DNA from: Halobacteriales archaeon QS_8_69_26
GTDB lineage: Archaea > Halobacteriota > Halobacteria > Halobacteriales > SW-7-71-33
Length of the DNA: 45,959 bases
Reading direction: 5' to 3'
NCBI GenBank assembly: GCA_003023195.1
Contig: PXRX01000030.1
Coordinates: 1 to 45,959, forward strand
Shown: piece after piece, positions 1 through 8,184 of the stretch
Layout of the letters: every line of letters begins with the position of its first letter
Position numbering within the stretch: the stretch's first letter is position 1
Translations under genes and position numbers: made by a program
Notes under the pieces: model-generated
Told to the model about the DNA's origin: nothing
Databases searched by the model: none
What the model saw: the letters and a program-made list of their open reading frames with translations, nothing else

Positions 1-58
1 GGGAAACTCAGGACTGGCGTTTGAACGGTGGTCTGTTCCACCGAGTGACGGCGCGTAT

Positions 59-78
59 CCACGGCCTGAAGGCCGTGG
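59..78. repeat. Perfect hairpin, possible right end of an IS200/IS605-type element
   Basis: An 8-base stem CCACGGCC with loop TGAA and the exact complementary arm. The surrounding 110 bases have lower GC than the rest of the window. IS200/IS605-family elements carry a subterminal hairpin at the right end just past tnpB, and such GGCC-rich hairpins are familiar from haloarchaeal copies. No transposase or TnpB motif is visible in the few codons present, so the assignment is an inference from the hairpin and base composition. Confidence 0.4.
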
Positions 79-113
79 TATTGCGCCTGTTCTGCATAAT
101 ACGGCGTGACCTT

Positions 114-374
114 TCATTCTCGGCGAGCGTATCGAAACCGGACCGCGGACCGCGGCCCCAGTTCGGGAGATCCGGATACCTGCCGCCGAGACCTGCCCTC
201 CGGCGTGTATTCACGTACTCCGGTCGGCTGCGGACCGCCGATCCCTCCCCGGGTCGTGACGGGGTCGGCCGCCGCCGCGGCGGTGGTGCCGACCCCCGAG
301 AGGACCGCGCCGGCCACGACCCCCTTCGTGAACCGCCGGCGGTCCGTGTCGGTCGGGTACTTGTCGTCGTTCAT
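114..374 (-). pseudogene. Tat-signal protein remnant, N-terminus like haloarchaeal Rieske proteins
   Basis: The 86-codon frame starts MNDDKYPTDTDRRRFTKGVV and continues with a hydrophobic AGAVLSGVGTTAAAAA stretch, a twin-arginine signal typical of exported haloarchaeal redox proteins. From memory the opening resembles the Rieske iron-sulfur subunit of the haloarchaeal bc-type complex, which is about 250 residues long. After roughly residue 45 the sequence becomes Arg- and Gly-rich, looks like translated noncoding DNA, and ends close to the IS-like hairpin. No CxH or CxxH cluster motif is present. The best reading is a gene cut off after its signal peptide, possibly by the neighbouring element. 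It could also be a genuine short Tat-exported protein. Confidence 0.45.
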
Positions 375-648
375 CGGTCCCCCCCGACTGGCACCCCACG
401 GCCCGGTCGGATCCGGCGCACTGACTCGGCGACTCCGCTCCTCCGGCGGTCCGGGTCGCTCCCGGGCCGGTCACCGATCGATCGCCGTGCATACACCCGG
501 AACTCGGGTTTCCGAAAGGTTATGCTTTGTTGAAATCCCCGTTTGACCTACCGGTCGCCCGGCACCCGCCGGTGGGAGCCCCACCGAATCCAGTGATCGG
601 CCCCGTCTACCGGGAGGGGGAACGGCCGTCTGACCGGGCCGCCGCCGG

Positions 649-757
649 GTGACACGACCGTCCCACCGGACCGTCCGGTCCCGACATCATCAAGGCGACC
701 CGGCCCCGCGGTGAAAGTGAGTGACACGACCGTCCCACCTGACCGTCCGGTCCCGAC
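649..757. repeat. Two 37-base direct repeats upstream of pheA
   Basis: Bases 649-685 and 721-757 are the same 37-base sequence with one mismatch, offset by 72 bases. Each copy holds a dyad centred on the GACCGTCC core. In the first copy it is perfect, CCGGAC-C-GTCCGG at 666-678. The second copy abuts the CTTTTG promoter element of pheA. The wider gap 375-790 contains no credible gene. The repeats may be duplicated operators, or simply a tandem duplication of 72 bases. Confidence 0.7.
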
Positions 758-760
758 GGG

Positions 761-768
761 CTTTTGTC
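761..768 (+). promoter_or_regulatory. TATA-like element of pheA
   Basis: CTTTTGTC lies 30 bases before the ATG at 791, the distance expected for a leaderless haloarchaeal transcript. The same CTTTTGT core sits about 27-34 bases before the GNAT gene at 21831 and priS at 43633, which supports it as a promoter and favours the 791 start over the upstream GTG at 764. Confidence 0.5.
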
Positions 769-790
769 CGAACGTCGCCCATGCCGGTGC

Positions 791-1657
791 ATGCGCGCAC
801 TGACGCTCGGGCCGGCGGGCACGTACTCCCACAGGGCGGCCAGTTCGGTCGTCGACGAGGTGGGGTTCCGGGAGTCGGTGACCGCCATCGTCGAGACCGT
901 CGCCGAGGGGGAGGCACACAGGGGTGTGATCCCCGTCGAGAACAGCATCGAGGGGTCGGTCACGGAGAGCCTCGACGCCCTCGCGGACCTGGAGGTGGCG
1001 GTCGTCCGGGAGGTGGTGACGCCGATCCGACACGCCCTGCTGGCCCAGGGCGACTCCTTCGAGACGGTCGCCAGCCACGCCCAGGCGCTGGCCCAGTGCC
1101 GGTCCTACCTGGAGGCGACATACCCCGACGCCGACCTGGAGGCCGTCGCCTCGACCGCCCGCGGGGTCGAACGGGCCCGGCGAGACCCGGCGGTGGCGGC
1201 GATCGGACACCCCGCGAACGCCCACGGGGAGGTGACCGACGGCGGTGAGGATCCGTCGGAGGGATCCAACGGGGCGGACGACACCGAGACTGGCCTCCGG
1301 GTGCTCGCGGAGGACGTCCAGGACCGGACCTCCAACGCGACTCGCTTCTTCGTCATCGCCCCGCCCGGCGAACGGTCGGAGGCGGGAGGCAAGACGTCCA
1401 TCGTCGTCTACCCCGGGACCGACTACCCGGGCCTGTTGCTGGAACTGCTCGAACCCTTCGCCGACCGGGAGATAAACCTCTCGCGGGTGGAGTCCCGGCC
1501 CAGCGGCAAGCGCCTCGGCGACTACGTCTTCCACGTCGACTTCGCGGCCGGCCTCTACGAGGAACGGGCACAGGCGGCGCTCTCGGACATCGAGGACACC
1601 GCCGAACACGGCTGGGTCCGACGGCTGGGGTCGTACGACGTCGAGCACGTGGTGTAG
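791..1657 (+). CDS. pheA: Prephenate dehydratase
   Basis: Converts prephenate to phenylpyruvate in phenylalanine biosynthesis in the cytoplasm. The 288-residue protein opens with MRALTLGPAGTYSH, the family's N-terminal GPxGTYS motif, followed by VIPVENSIEGSV, which matches the PxENS substrate-binding motif. The conserved TRF motif appears as SNATRFFVI. A C-terminal ACT domain carries SRVESRPSGKRLGDYVF with the ESRP signature that binds phenylalanine, so feedback inhibition is likely. An acidic, low-complexity linker (GGEDPSEGSNGADD) lies between the two halves of the catalytic domain. The start at 791 is chosen because the TATA-like box is 30 bases upstream and the protein motif begins immediately. 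It stands alone, preceded by a duplicated 37-base sequence that may be regulatory. Confidence 0.95.
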   Translation: MRALTLGPAGTYSHRAASSVVDEVGFRESVTAIVETVAEGEAHRGVIPVENSIEGSVTESLDALADLEVAVVREVVTPIRHALLAQGDSFETVASHAQALAQCRSYLEATYPDADLEAVASTARGVERARRDPAVAAIGHPANAHGEVTDGGEDPSEGSNGADDTETGLRVLAEDVQDRTSNATRFFVIAPPGERSEAGGKTSIVVYPGTDYPGLLLELLEPFADREINLSRVESRPSGKRLGDYVFHVDFAAGLYEERAQAALSDIEDTAEHGWVRRLGSYDVEHVV

Positions 1658-1741
1658 GTCGTCCCGGCACTACGGGATCACCCCCCTCGCGTCCCGGTTC
1701 ACGGGGATCACTCTCTTGTGTCGCCGCCGATACGTTGGGGT

Positions 1742-2692
1742 ATGCTGGTTCCGATAGCGGTGCGGGAGGTGATGTCCGCGGACGTGGAGACGGTCGGCCC
1801 GGGGGCGACCGTCGCGGATGCGGCACGGAGCCTGCGGGAAACCACCGTGGGATCGCTGGTGGTCGTCGACGACGGCGAACCGGTCGGTATCGTGGCCGAG
1901 ACGGACCTGGTCGAACTGATGGCCGATGGGGGCGACCCGGAGTCGCGGACCGTCGAGTCGGTGATGTCGGCACCGCTGGTCACCGTCGGACCGGACGCCG
2001 AACTCGACGAGGCCGCAGACCTGCTGGCCCGGGAGGACGTGAAGAAGCTCCCGGTCGTCGAGGACGGGGACCTGGCCGGCATCGCGACGACGACGGACCT
2101 CTCGCGGTACCTCCCGGTGTACGCCGACCGCCAGGGCGAGGACCGCGAGCGAGTGCGGCGTGACGTGCTCCCGGACACCTCCTACGAGCGGGAGGACTGG
2201 ACCTTCGAGTACCAGGAGACGACGGGTGGCTCGGACTCGGTCGTCGAGGTCGGTGACGTCGCGCGCTTCTCGAAACCGCTCTCCGAGGAGGACGTCCGGG
2301 CGTTCGCCGACGCCTCCGGGGACACCAACCGCCTCCACCTCGACGACCGCTTCGCCGAGGGGACGCGCTTCGACCGACGGATCGCCCACGGCTCGCTCAC
2401 GGCGGGCGTGATAAGCGCCGCGCTGGCCCGCCTACCGGGATTGACCATCTACCTCTCGACGGAGGAGATGCACTTCCTGGGACCGGTCGACGTCGGCGAC
2501 CGCGTGACGGCCGTCTGCGAGGTGGTCGAGGACCTCGGCGGCGGGCGGTACCGGCTCTCGACGTCCGTCGAGGACGGGGAGGGGGAGGAGGTGGTCTCCG
2601 GGTCCGCGGTCGTGCTGGTCGACCGCCTGCCCGCGGACGACGGTCAGGGGGCCGGTCGGTCGGACGACCCCGGGAGCCGATCGGGTACCTGA
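1742..2692 (+). CDS. CBS-domain pair fused to MaoC-like (R)-hydratase
   Basis: The N-terminal half (about residues 5-130) is two CBS motifs: VREVMSADVETVGPGATV with GSLVVVDDGEPVGIVAETDL, then VESVMSAPLVTVGPDAEL with KLPVVEDGDLAGIATTTDL. CBS pairs usually bind adenine nucleotides and act as sensors. The C-terminal half (about 170-300) is a hot-dog-fold MaoC/(R)-enoyl-CoA hydratase domain with the signature FADASGDTNRLHLDD and IAHGSLTAGVISAAL, where the Asp and His are the catalytic dyad. The inferred job is a hydratase whose activity responds to cellular energy charge. The ATG at 1742 is preferred to a GTG at 1718 because the CBS motif starts a few residues later. No operon partner is apparent, but several other acyl-CoA genes lie in the window. 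Confidence 0.85.
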   Translation: MLVPIAVREVMSADVETVGPGATVADAARSLRETTVGSLVVVDDGEPVGIVAETDLVELMADGGDPESRTVESVMSAPLVTVGPDAELDEAADLLAREDVKKLPVVEDGDLAGIATTTDLSRYLPVYADRQGEDRERVRRDVLPDTSYEREDWTFEYQETTGGSDSVVEVGDVARFSKPLSEEDVRAFADASGDTNRLHLDDRFAEGTRFDRRIAHGSLTAGVISAALARLPGLTIYLSTEEMHFLGPVDVGDRVTAVCEVVEDLGGGRYRLSTSVEDGEGEEVVSGSAVVLVDRLPADDGQGAGRSDDPGSRSGT

Positions 2693-2760
2693 CGGGGGAG
2701 AGAGTGGGATCCCGCCCCCGAGCCGGACCTCCGACCGGGGACGGACTACCGGAGCCCGGG

Positions 2761-2769
2761 TTTTAATAG
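2761..2769 (+). promoter_or_regulatory. TATA box of the histidine kinase gene
   Basis: TTTTAATAG stands out in a GC-rich gap 99 bases before the ATG at 2868. This predicts a transcript with a leader of roughly 75 bases, unlike the leaderless genes nearby. Confidence 0.45.
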
Positions 2770-2867
2770 TACCCCTGGAACAACATCCGGGGGATTGGAG
2801 GGAACTCGACGGGTTCGGCCCCGCCACAGGGGACGACGCGGGTCGGCCCGTGGAGTCACGAGCGAAC

Positions 2868-5015
2868 ATGGCCTGGCAGACGACTCCGTACACGGTCCCG
2901 CTGGTCGTGGCGGCAGTCGTGTCGATCGGTCTGGCGACCCACGCGGTTCTCTACGCCCACAGACAGGGACGGACGCCGCTGCTCACGTGGTACGGCGTGC
3001 TGATGACAGCGGCCGGGATCTGGACCCTGGCTGCGCTCGGGCAGACCTCCGCGACGACGCTGGACGCCAAACTCGCCTGGTTCAAACTCGTGCTGGTGTG
3101 TTCTGGGGTCGTGGTGGTGGGGTGGCTCGGGCTTGCGTTCGCCTACGCCGGTCGCGAGAAACTCCTCGAAACACGCGTGTTACTGGTTCTCGGAGCCGAA
3201 CCGCTCGTCTTCTCGTTCGTGGTCGCCCCCACCGACGGTGTCCTCCACGACCTCGTGTTGGCCCCGGGAACGGGATTGGTCGAGGGGGCGCCGTTCGCGG
3301 CCCTCGACCCCGTCTGGGGGTCCTTGTTCCTGTTCAACGCGCTCTGGTCGTGGACGGTCGTGGCCGCGGGCCTGGCTGTCCTGGCCGGGACTGCGATCCG
3401 ATCGGAGGGCGTCTACCGCGGCCAGGGGGCGGCACTGGTCGTGGCGGGGGCCGCCCCGTTACTGGCCAACGCCGCGTGGGTGCTGGGCGTCGGTCCGAAC
3501 CCGGGCGTCGACCTCACGCCCCTCGCCTTCGGCGTCTCCGGGGTCGTCTTCTGGGTCGCCATCTTCCGGTACCGGCTGCTAGAGGTGAGCCCCGTCGCGC
3601 GGGACGCGGTCGTGGAGCACATGCGCGACGGCTACCTCGTCGTCGACCCGGACGGACGGGTGGCCGACGTCAACCCGACCGCCGAACGGATCCTCGGGGC
3701 CATCGGGGACGACCCGCGCCCCGTCGGCCGGCCCGCCGGCGACCTCCCGGGTCCCGTCGCCGCCCTCCTCGCCGACGACGAACCTTCCGACGTCGCTGGG
3801 GTGGCCGGCGTGGGATCCGACTCCCCCGAGGTCCGTCGGTCGGAGGAGTTCACCGTCGAAACCGGTGGCGAGCGTCGCCACGTCGAGGCCAGCGCCACAC
3901 CGCTCTCGGACGGCGACGAGCGGATCGGTACGCTGGTGATCCTCCGGGACGTCACCGACCGCCGGACCGTCGAGCGCCGGTACGGGTCGCTCATCGAGAA
4001 CTCCTCGGACCTTATCACCGTCCTCGACGAGGGCGGCATCGTCGAGTACCAGAGCCCGTCCATCGAACCTGTCCTCGGGGTTCCCCCCGAGGAGGTGGAG
4101 GGGACCAACTTCTTCGAGTGGCTCCACGACGACGACGCCGACAGGCTCATGGCCGAGTTCCGCCGGTCGGTCGAGGACCCGGACTTCTCGGGTCGGTACG
4201 AGTACCGCGTCCGGGACGCCGACGGGGAGTGGCGGGTCCTGGAGGGCCTGGTCGAGAACCACCTCGACGACCCCGTCATCGAGGGGGTCGTCGTCAACGC
4301 CAGGGACATCACCGACCGGAAGGAGCGCGAACGGGAGCTCCGCCGGCAGAACGAGCGCCTGGAGGAGTTCGCCTCCCTCGTGAGCCACGACCTGCGCAAC
4401 CCGCTCAACGTCGCCACCATCCACGCCGAGAACGCCTACGACGACCCCGACGAACACCTCCCGCAGATCGAGGAGGCCCTGGATCGCATGGCGAGGATGA
4501 TAGACGAGATACTCACGCTCGCCCGCCAGGGCGAGACCGTCGCCGAGACGGAACCGCTGGACCTGGCGGACCTTGCCCGCGAGGCCTGGGAGAACGTCGA
4601 CACGCGGGGTGCCACCCTCACCGTGGAGACCACCCGCGAGGTGGCGGCCGACGAGGACCGCCTGTTGCGCCTGTTCGAGAACCTCTTCCGCAATAGCGTC
4701 GAACACAGTTCCACTGGCGATCAGCCGGAGGACGGTGACCAACCGGAAACTCGCATCGAGATCCGGGTCGGTGCCACCGACGACGGGTTCTACGTCGAGG
4801 ACGACGGCGATGGGATCCCCCCAGAACTGCACGACCGGGTGTTCGAGTCGGGGTACTCCACCCGGGGGGAGGGAACCGGCCTCGGACTGGCGATCGTCCG
4901 GCGGATCGCGGAGGCCCACGGCTGGACCGTCTCCGCCGGTGAGGGAGCCGAGGGCGGCGCACGGATCGAGGTGGACGGCCTGGAGGAAGTGCTCCTGGAG
5001 GACCCGGCCGACTAG
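2868..5015 (+). CDS. Membrane sensor histidine kinase with 7TM, PAS-PAS, HisKA and HATPase domains
   Basis: A 715-residue sensor kinase. Residues about 5-230 form seven hydrophobic segments of the archaeal N-terminal 7TM sensor type, ending with FRYRLLEVSPVARDAV. Two PAS domains follow (MRDGYLVVDPDGRVADVNP; IENSSDLITVLDEGG). The second runs into ARDITDRKERERELRRQN, a coiled-coil connector. The phosphoacceptor is His507 in SLVSHDLRNPLN. The ATPase shows an N box (FENLFRNSVEHS), a G1 box (DDGDGIPPE) and a G2 box (GTGLGLAIVRRIAEAHG). All catalytic motifs are intact. No response regulator is adjacent, which is common for haloarchaeal kinases. The ATG at 2868 is chosen over an in-frame GTG at 2850. 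The stimulus is unknown. Confidence 0.9.
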   Translation: MAWQTTPYTVPLVVAAVVSIGLATHAVLYAHRQGRTPLLTWYGVLMTAAGIWTLAALGQTSATTLDAKLAWFKLVLVCSGVVVVGWLGLAFAYAGREKLLETRVLLVLGAEPLVFSFVVAPTDGVLHDLVLAPGTGLVEGAPFAALDPVWGSLFLFNALWSWTVVAAGLAVLAGTAIRSEGVYRGQGAALVVAGAAPLLANAAWVLGVGPNPGVDLTPLAFGVSGVVFWVAIFRYRLLEVSPVARDAVVEHMRDGYLVVDPDGRVADVNPTAERILGAIGDDPRPVGRPAGDLPGPVAALLADDEPSDVAGVAGVGSDSPEVRRSEEFTVETGGERRHVEASATPLSDGDERIGTLVILRDVTDRRTVERRYGSLIENSSDLITVLDEGGIVEYQSPSIEPVLGVPPEEVEGTNFFEWLHDDDADRLMAEFRRSVEDPDFSGRYEYRVRDADGEWRVLEGLVENHLDDPVIEGVVVNARDITDRKERERELRRQNERLEEFASLVSHDLRNPLNVATIHAENAYDDPDEHLPQIEEALDRMARMIDEILTLARQGETVAETEPLDLADLAREAWENVDTRGATLTVETTREVAADEDRLLRLFENLFRNSVEHSSTGDQPEDGDQPETRIEIRVGATDDGFYVEDDGDGIPPELHDRVFESGYSTRGEGTGLGLAIVRRIAEAHGWTVSAGEGAEGGARIEVDGLEEVLLEDPAD

Positions 5016-5033
5016 GGCCGGGGGTGGGACACG

Positions 5034-6329
5034 TCAGCCGTCAAGCGCCGATCGGATCCCCCGACACCACCGGAGGAGCCACTCGTCGTCGCCGAACCGG
5101 GCCGTACACTGGAGGCCGATCGGTAGCCCCCCGTCCGTCGTCGAGGCCGGGACGGTGACCGCGGGGACCCCGGCGTGGGTCCAGGGCAGGTTCATCACCG
5201 GGTCGCCCGTCGAGTCGATCCCTTCCGGTGCCGGTCCCGGTGCGGCGGGGCTGACGAGGACGTCCACCCCGGCCTCGTCCATCGCCTCGTGGACCGACGT
5301 CCGTAGCTCCCGGCGGCCCGCCCGCGCGTCACAGAGCGACCCGACGTCGATCCCCCTGCCACGTTCCACAATTTCCCGGGTCGCGTCGGCGTACCGGTCC
5401 CGGTAGTCGGGGTACAGTTCGTCGTGGGACAGCGCCATCTCGGCGGCAACGAGGCGGTTGTGGCGCTCGTTGACTGCGTCGACGTCGGAGAAGGGATCCG
5501 GCCGACGGACCTCGAACTCCCCGGCGATCAGGTCGACGCTCGCCGCGAAGTGCTCGCGCCCGACGTCGGAGGCCTGGTCCAGGTACGGTCCCTCGACGGC
5601 CCCGACGACCGGTGGATCCGGCGGCTCGTCGCCGGCCCGCCAGTCCTCACAGAGGACCCCCGCCGCGAGGGTCGCACCGGGCAGGTCCGCGGTGAAGAAG
5701 CCGACCGTGTCGACCGACGGTGCGGCGGGCAAGACGCCGTCGGTCGGGATACGGCCGTAACTCGGCTTCACGCCGACGACGCCACAGAAGGCCGCCGGCC
5801 TGTTCACCGATCCGATGGTCTGGGTTCCCAGCGCGAGCGGACAGACCCCGGCGGCGACCGCCGCCGCTGACCCACTGGAGGACCCGCCGGGCGTGTGGTC
5901 GGTGTCGTGGGGGTTGCGGGTCGGGCCGGGCTCGAAGTACGCGAACTCGGCGGTCACCGTCTTCCCCAGGACCAGCGCACCGGCGTCTTCCAGCGCCGCG
6001 ACCGCGGGGGACTCGGGGCCGTCGATGGCGGTCGGTGGGACCTCCGATCCCCCCCTCGTCTCGAACCCGTCGACGTGGAAGACGTCCTTGACGCCGACGG
6101 GGAGACCGTACAGCGGCGGTCGTTCGCCGGGGCCGGGGTCGCGCCGCCGGTCGAGTTCGCGTTCGAGGCGTCCCCACCGGTCCTCCTCCTCGACGAAGGC
6201 ACAGACCGAGGGATCGACCGCCTCGAACCGTTCGCGCGTCCGATCGAGGACTGTCGCCGGGTCGGTCTCGCCACGCCTGAGCCGCCGCGCCAGTTCGCCC
6301 GCCCGGACCTCCGAGACCAGTCGCGTCAC
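5034..6329 (-). CDS. Amidase-signature family hydrolase
   Basis: An amidase-signature enzyme of about 431 residues that hydrolyses amide bonds. The Ser-cisSer-Lys triad is visible: Lys in LYGLPVGVKDVFHVDG, the cis-Ser in the glycine/serine-rich TPGGSSSGSAAAVAAG, and the nucleophile Ser in LGTQTIGSVNRPAAF. The usual GGSIR around the nucleophile is here IGSVN, as in GatA-distant amidases. It is therefore probably a standalone amidase rather than GatA. The substrate is not predictable. The only longer start is a TTG at 6359; the GTG at 6329 is preferred because VTRLVSEVRAGELARRLR begins the conserved N-terminal helix. It is divergent from the HNH-like gene, and the 20-base palindrome at 6381 lies between them. 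Confidence 0.85.
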   Translation of the reverse strand: MTRLVSEVRAGELARRLRRGETDPATVLDRTRERFEAVDPSVCAFVEEEDRWGRLERELDRRRDPGPGERPPLYGLPVGVKDVFHVDGFETRGGSEVPPTAIDGPESPAVAALEDAGALVLGKTVTAEFAYFEPGPTRNPHDTDHTPGGSSSGSAAAVAAGVCPLALGTQTIGSVNRPAAFCGVVGVKPSYGRIPTDGVLPAAPSVDTVGFFTADLPGATLAAGVLCEDWRAGDEPPDPPVVGAVEGPYLDQASDVGREHFAASVDLIAGEFEVRRPDPFSDVDAVNERHNRLVAAEMALSHDELYPDYRDRYADATREIVERGRGIDVGSLCDARAGRRELRTSVHEAMDEAGVDVLVSPAAPGPAPEGIDSTGDPVMNLPWTHAGVPAVTVPASTTDGGLPIGLQCTARFGDDEWLLRWCRGIRSALDG

Positions 6330-6380
6330 GTCCCCATTCCCGGTTCGCTGGCCCTTCAACGATCCCCCGTTCTACGCGTG

Positions 6381-6400
6381 TTACAGTAACTTTACTGTAA
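6381..6400. repeat. Dispersed palindrome, copy 1
   Basis: TTACAGTAA-CT-TTACTGTAA: perfect 9-base arms with a 2-base centre, extended to 10 bases by flanking G and C. It lies between the divergent amidase and HNH-like genes. Three further copies with the same 9-2-9 layout are at 23230, 33368 and 43542. Confidence 0.85.
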
Positions 6401-6477
6401 CCCATCGTCTGTGGGTTTCACCAAGCCTCCGGTCCACAGATTCAAGCCGCCGCCGGCCCCAGGATCGACCGAGACGG

Positions 6478-7023
6478 ATGGAGGAGACGCCATCGGGGAC
6501 ACCGGTCGGGGTGGACGACCCCTACGAGCATGCGGGTCGGTGCGACCACCTCACCGACGACGGCCGGTGCCGGTTCGCCATCGAACGCGCCGGCGACCAC
6601 CCCAAGTTCGCGGCGGACATCCGGGAACGCGAGTACGCCTGTCCCGCCGCCGACCCGGAGGACGAATGGGAGTGGCGCGACTGCCCCCACTACCGGTCCC
6701 GCCAGCGGTCCCGGGAGTGTGTCAGGTGCGGATTGGAGGAGCGCCGCGTGGCCCACCGGGACGAGCGACCGCTCCTGGAGGAACACCACCTCTCGTACGC
6801 CGACGGCTCCGGCACGGCCCACGAGATAACCGTCTACCTCTGCCGGTGGTGTCACGCCAGGGTCCACGACTCCTGGGCACGGGTCACCGACGACGTCGAG
6901 CCACCGCCGGAAGCGATCGCGGAGCGAGAGGCCCGCCGGTCGCGCGAGCTAGAGGAGGCCGGCTTCGAGACGGCCGCCGACCGGTTCGGGGACGAGGTGG
7001 TCGAGGACGGGAACAGCGAGTGA
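6478..7023 (+). CDS. HNH-like zinc-binding protein, conserved in haloarchaea
   Basis: 181 residues. The N-terminal part has scattered Cys and His residues (GRCDHLTDDGRCRF; YACPAADP; RDCPHYRSR). The central part has the layout of an HNH/zinc module: ECVRCGLEE, then LLEEHHLSY, then YLCRWCHARVHDSW, i.e. CxxC, HH, CxxC and a final HxxVH. These spacings match treble-clef HNH folds, so nucleic-acid binding or nicking is possible, but no partner is visible. The family is widespread in haloarchaea, as I recall it. The C-terminal third is an acidic, Arg/Glu-rich helix. The ATG at 6478 begins METTP-like text typical of the family. It is divergent from the amidase gene. Confidence 0.75.
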   Translation: MEETPSGTPVGVDDPYEHAGRCDHLTDDGRCRFAIERAGDHPKFAADIREREYACPAADPEDEWEWRDCPHYRSRQRSRECVRCGLEERRVAHRDERPLLEEHHLSYADGSGTAHEITVYLCRWCHARVHDSWARVTDDVEPPPEAIAEREARRSRELEEAGFETAADRFGDEVVEDGNSE

Positions 7024-7040
7024 TCCCCCGGGCGCTGAGT

Positions 7041-7054
7041 GGGGGTGATCCCCC
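7041..7054. terminator. G5/C5 hairpin between two genes
   Basis: GGGGG-TGAT-CCCCC, 17 bases after the HNH-like gene and just before the SDR promoter. It has no T-tract, so a terminator role is only a guess. Confidence 0.25.
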
Positions 7055-7076
7055 CGGACGATCCGAAAGCGGGAGA

Positions 7077-7082
7077 GATATA
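7077..7082 (+). promoter_or_regulatory. TATA box of the SDR gene
   Basis: GATATA lies 25-30 bases before the ATG at 7107, consistent with a leaderless transcript. Confidence 0.5.
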
Positions 7083-7106
7083 CGCCCGCCGCCCGGCGGA
7101 CTCGAC

Positions 7107-7886
7107 ATGAGCGATTCGAAGGGGACCGCCCTGGTGACCGGCGCGTCCAGGGGGATCGGGTACGAACTCGCGCGCCTGTTCGCGGGGACGGGCTACGACG
7201 TGGTGCTGACGGCCCGCACCGAGTCCGACCTCCGGGAGGCCGCCGACTACTTCGCCGAGCGGTTCGGGGCCGAGACCCACGTGATACCGACGGACCTGTC
7301 CGACCCCGACGGTCCCCGGCAACTCTACGACGAGTGCCGGGAGCGCGACGTCGAGGTGGACGTCCTCGTGAACAACGCCGGGTTCGGGACCCACGGCCCC
7401 TTCGTCGAGAACGACCTGGAGACCGAACTCGACCAGATACAGGTCAACGTGACCGCTCCCACGCACCTCACCCGCCTGTTCCTCTCGGACATGGCCGACC
7501 GGGGCGACGGGAAGGTCCTCAACGTCGCCTCTAGCGCGGCGTTCGCCCCCGGACCGTCGATGGCCGTCTACTACGCCACGAAGTCGTACCTGCTCTCGTT
7601 CTCGGAGGCCGTCGCGGAGGAGGTCCGCCAGCGCGGGATCACCGTGACGGCGCTGTGCCCCGGCCCGGTCGATACCTCGTTCACGGAGCGTGCGGGCAAC
7701 GACGGGATGAACCTCTACCGGATCGACCGCCACCCGCGCACGGTCGCCCGGGAGGGATACCGGGGGCTGATGCGCGGCGACACCGTCGTCGTGCCGGGCC
7801 TGGGGATGAAGGCGGCCTACCTCGCCGCCAAGCACGCCCCCCGGAGCGTGAGCCGGAAGGTCGCGGGCTGGCTCAACCGGGCCTGA
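7107..7886 (+). CDS. Short-chain dehydrogenase/reductase
   Basis: A 259-residue classical SDR, an NAD(P)-dependent oxidoreductase. The cofactor motif is TALVTGASRGIGYELA (TGxxxGIG) at residues 8-22. NNAG is present in VLVNNAGFGTHG. The catalytic Ser lies in LNVASSAAFAPGPSMA, followed by Tyr and Lys in VYYATKSYLLSF (YxxxK). The PG motif is CPGPVDTSFTE. The C-terminal extension after residue 200 (VPGLGMKAAYLAAKHAPRS) matches the DltE-type SDR group found in many prokaryotes. An Arg after the glycine motif (TARTES) suggests NADP. The substrate cannot be told. Poly-T GGTTTTTC about 115 bases after the stop may end the transcript. Confidence 0.92.
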   Translation: MSDSKGTALVTGASRGIGYELARLFAGTGYDVVLTARTESDLREAADYFAERFGAETHVIPTDLSDPDGPRQLYDECRERDVEVDVLVNNAGFGTHGPFVENDLETELDQIQVNVTAPTHLTRLFLSDMADRGDGKVLNVASSAAFAPGPSMAVYYATKSYLLSFSEAVAEEVRQRGITVTALCPGPVDTSFTERAGNDGMNLYRIDRHPRTVAREGYRGLMRGDTVVVPGLGMKAAYLAAKHAPRSVSRKVAGWLNRA

Positions 7887-7900
7887 CCCGACCGAGGGGT

Positions 7901-7960
7901 GGCTCCGCCGGTAGTCCGGTCGCTTCGCCGGTGGTCCGGTCACTCCGCTGGTGGCCCGTC
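7901..7960. repeat. Three imperfect 20-base tandem repeats
   Basis: Three adjacent 20-base units at 7901, 7921 and 7941 share a CTCCGCCGGTGGTCCGGT-like core with a few mismatches each. They start 15 bases after the SDR stop. No function is evident. Confidence 0.6.
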
Positions 7961-8054
7961 GTGTCCACATATCCGGGGCGAACACCGCGTCCTGCCCGGT
8001 TTTTCGATCCCGAACCTTACAGCCGGCGACCGTTTTCGGCTATCGTTGTCGGCC

Positions 8055-8064
8055 GGGAATTTTA
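8055..8064 (+). promoter_or_regulatory. AT-rich TATA-like box in a 531-base gap
   Basis: GGAATTTTATACGATAG is a striking AT-rich island in the gap 7887-8417. It could drive the 44-residue frame at 8185 or an untranslated RNA starting near 8085-8090. Confidence 0.4.
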
Positions 8065-8184
8065 TACGATAGTGGAATGTAACAAAGTGTAGCGGGCCGA
8101 GTTCACGAAACGGGCTCCCACAGGCGGCGTGACGCTCGGTACCGACGACCTCGACCACACGCGCCCGGGTCGGGGGAACCAACC

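Noticed and set aside
3579-4919. Long minus-strand frame opposite the histidine kinase
   Set aside because: It has no motifs, and the plus-strand frame carries full kinase motifs.
6381-6400. Palindrome read as an operator of the amidase gene only
   Set aside because: The same site occurs in three other contexts, including the end of a gene in a convergent gap.
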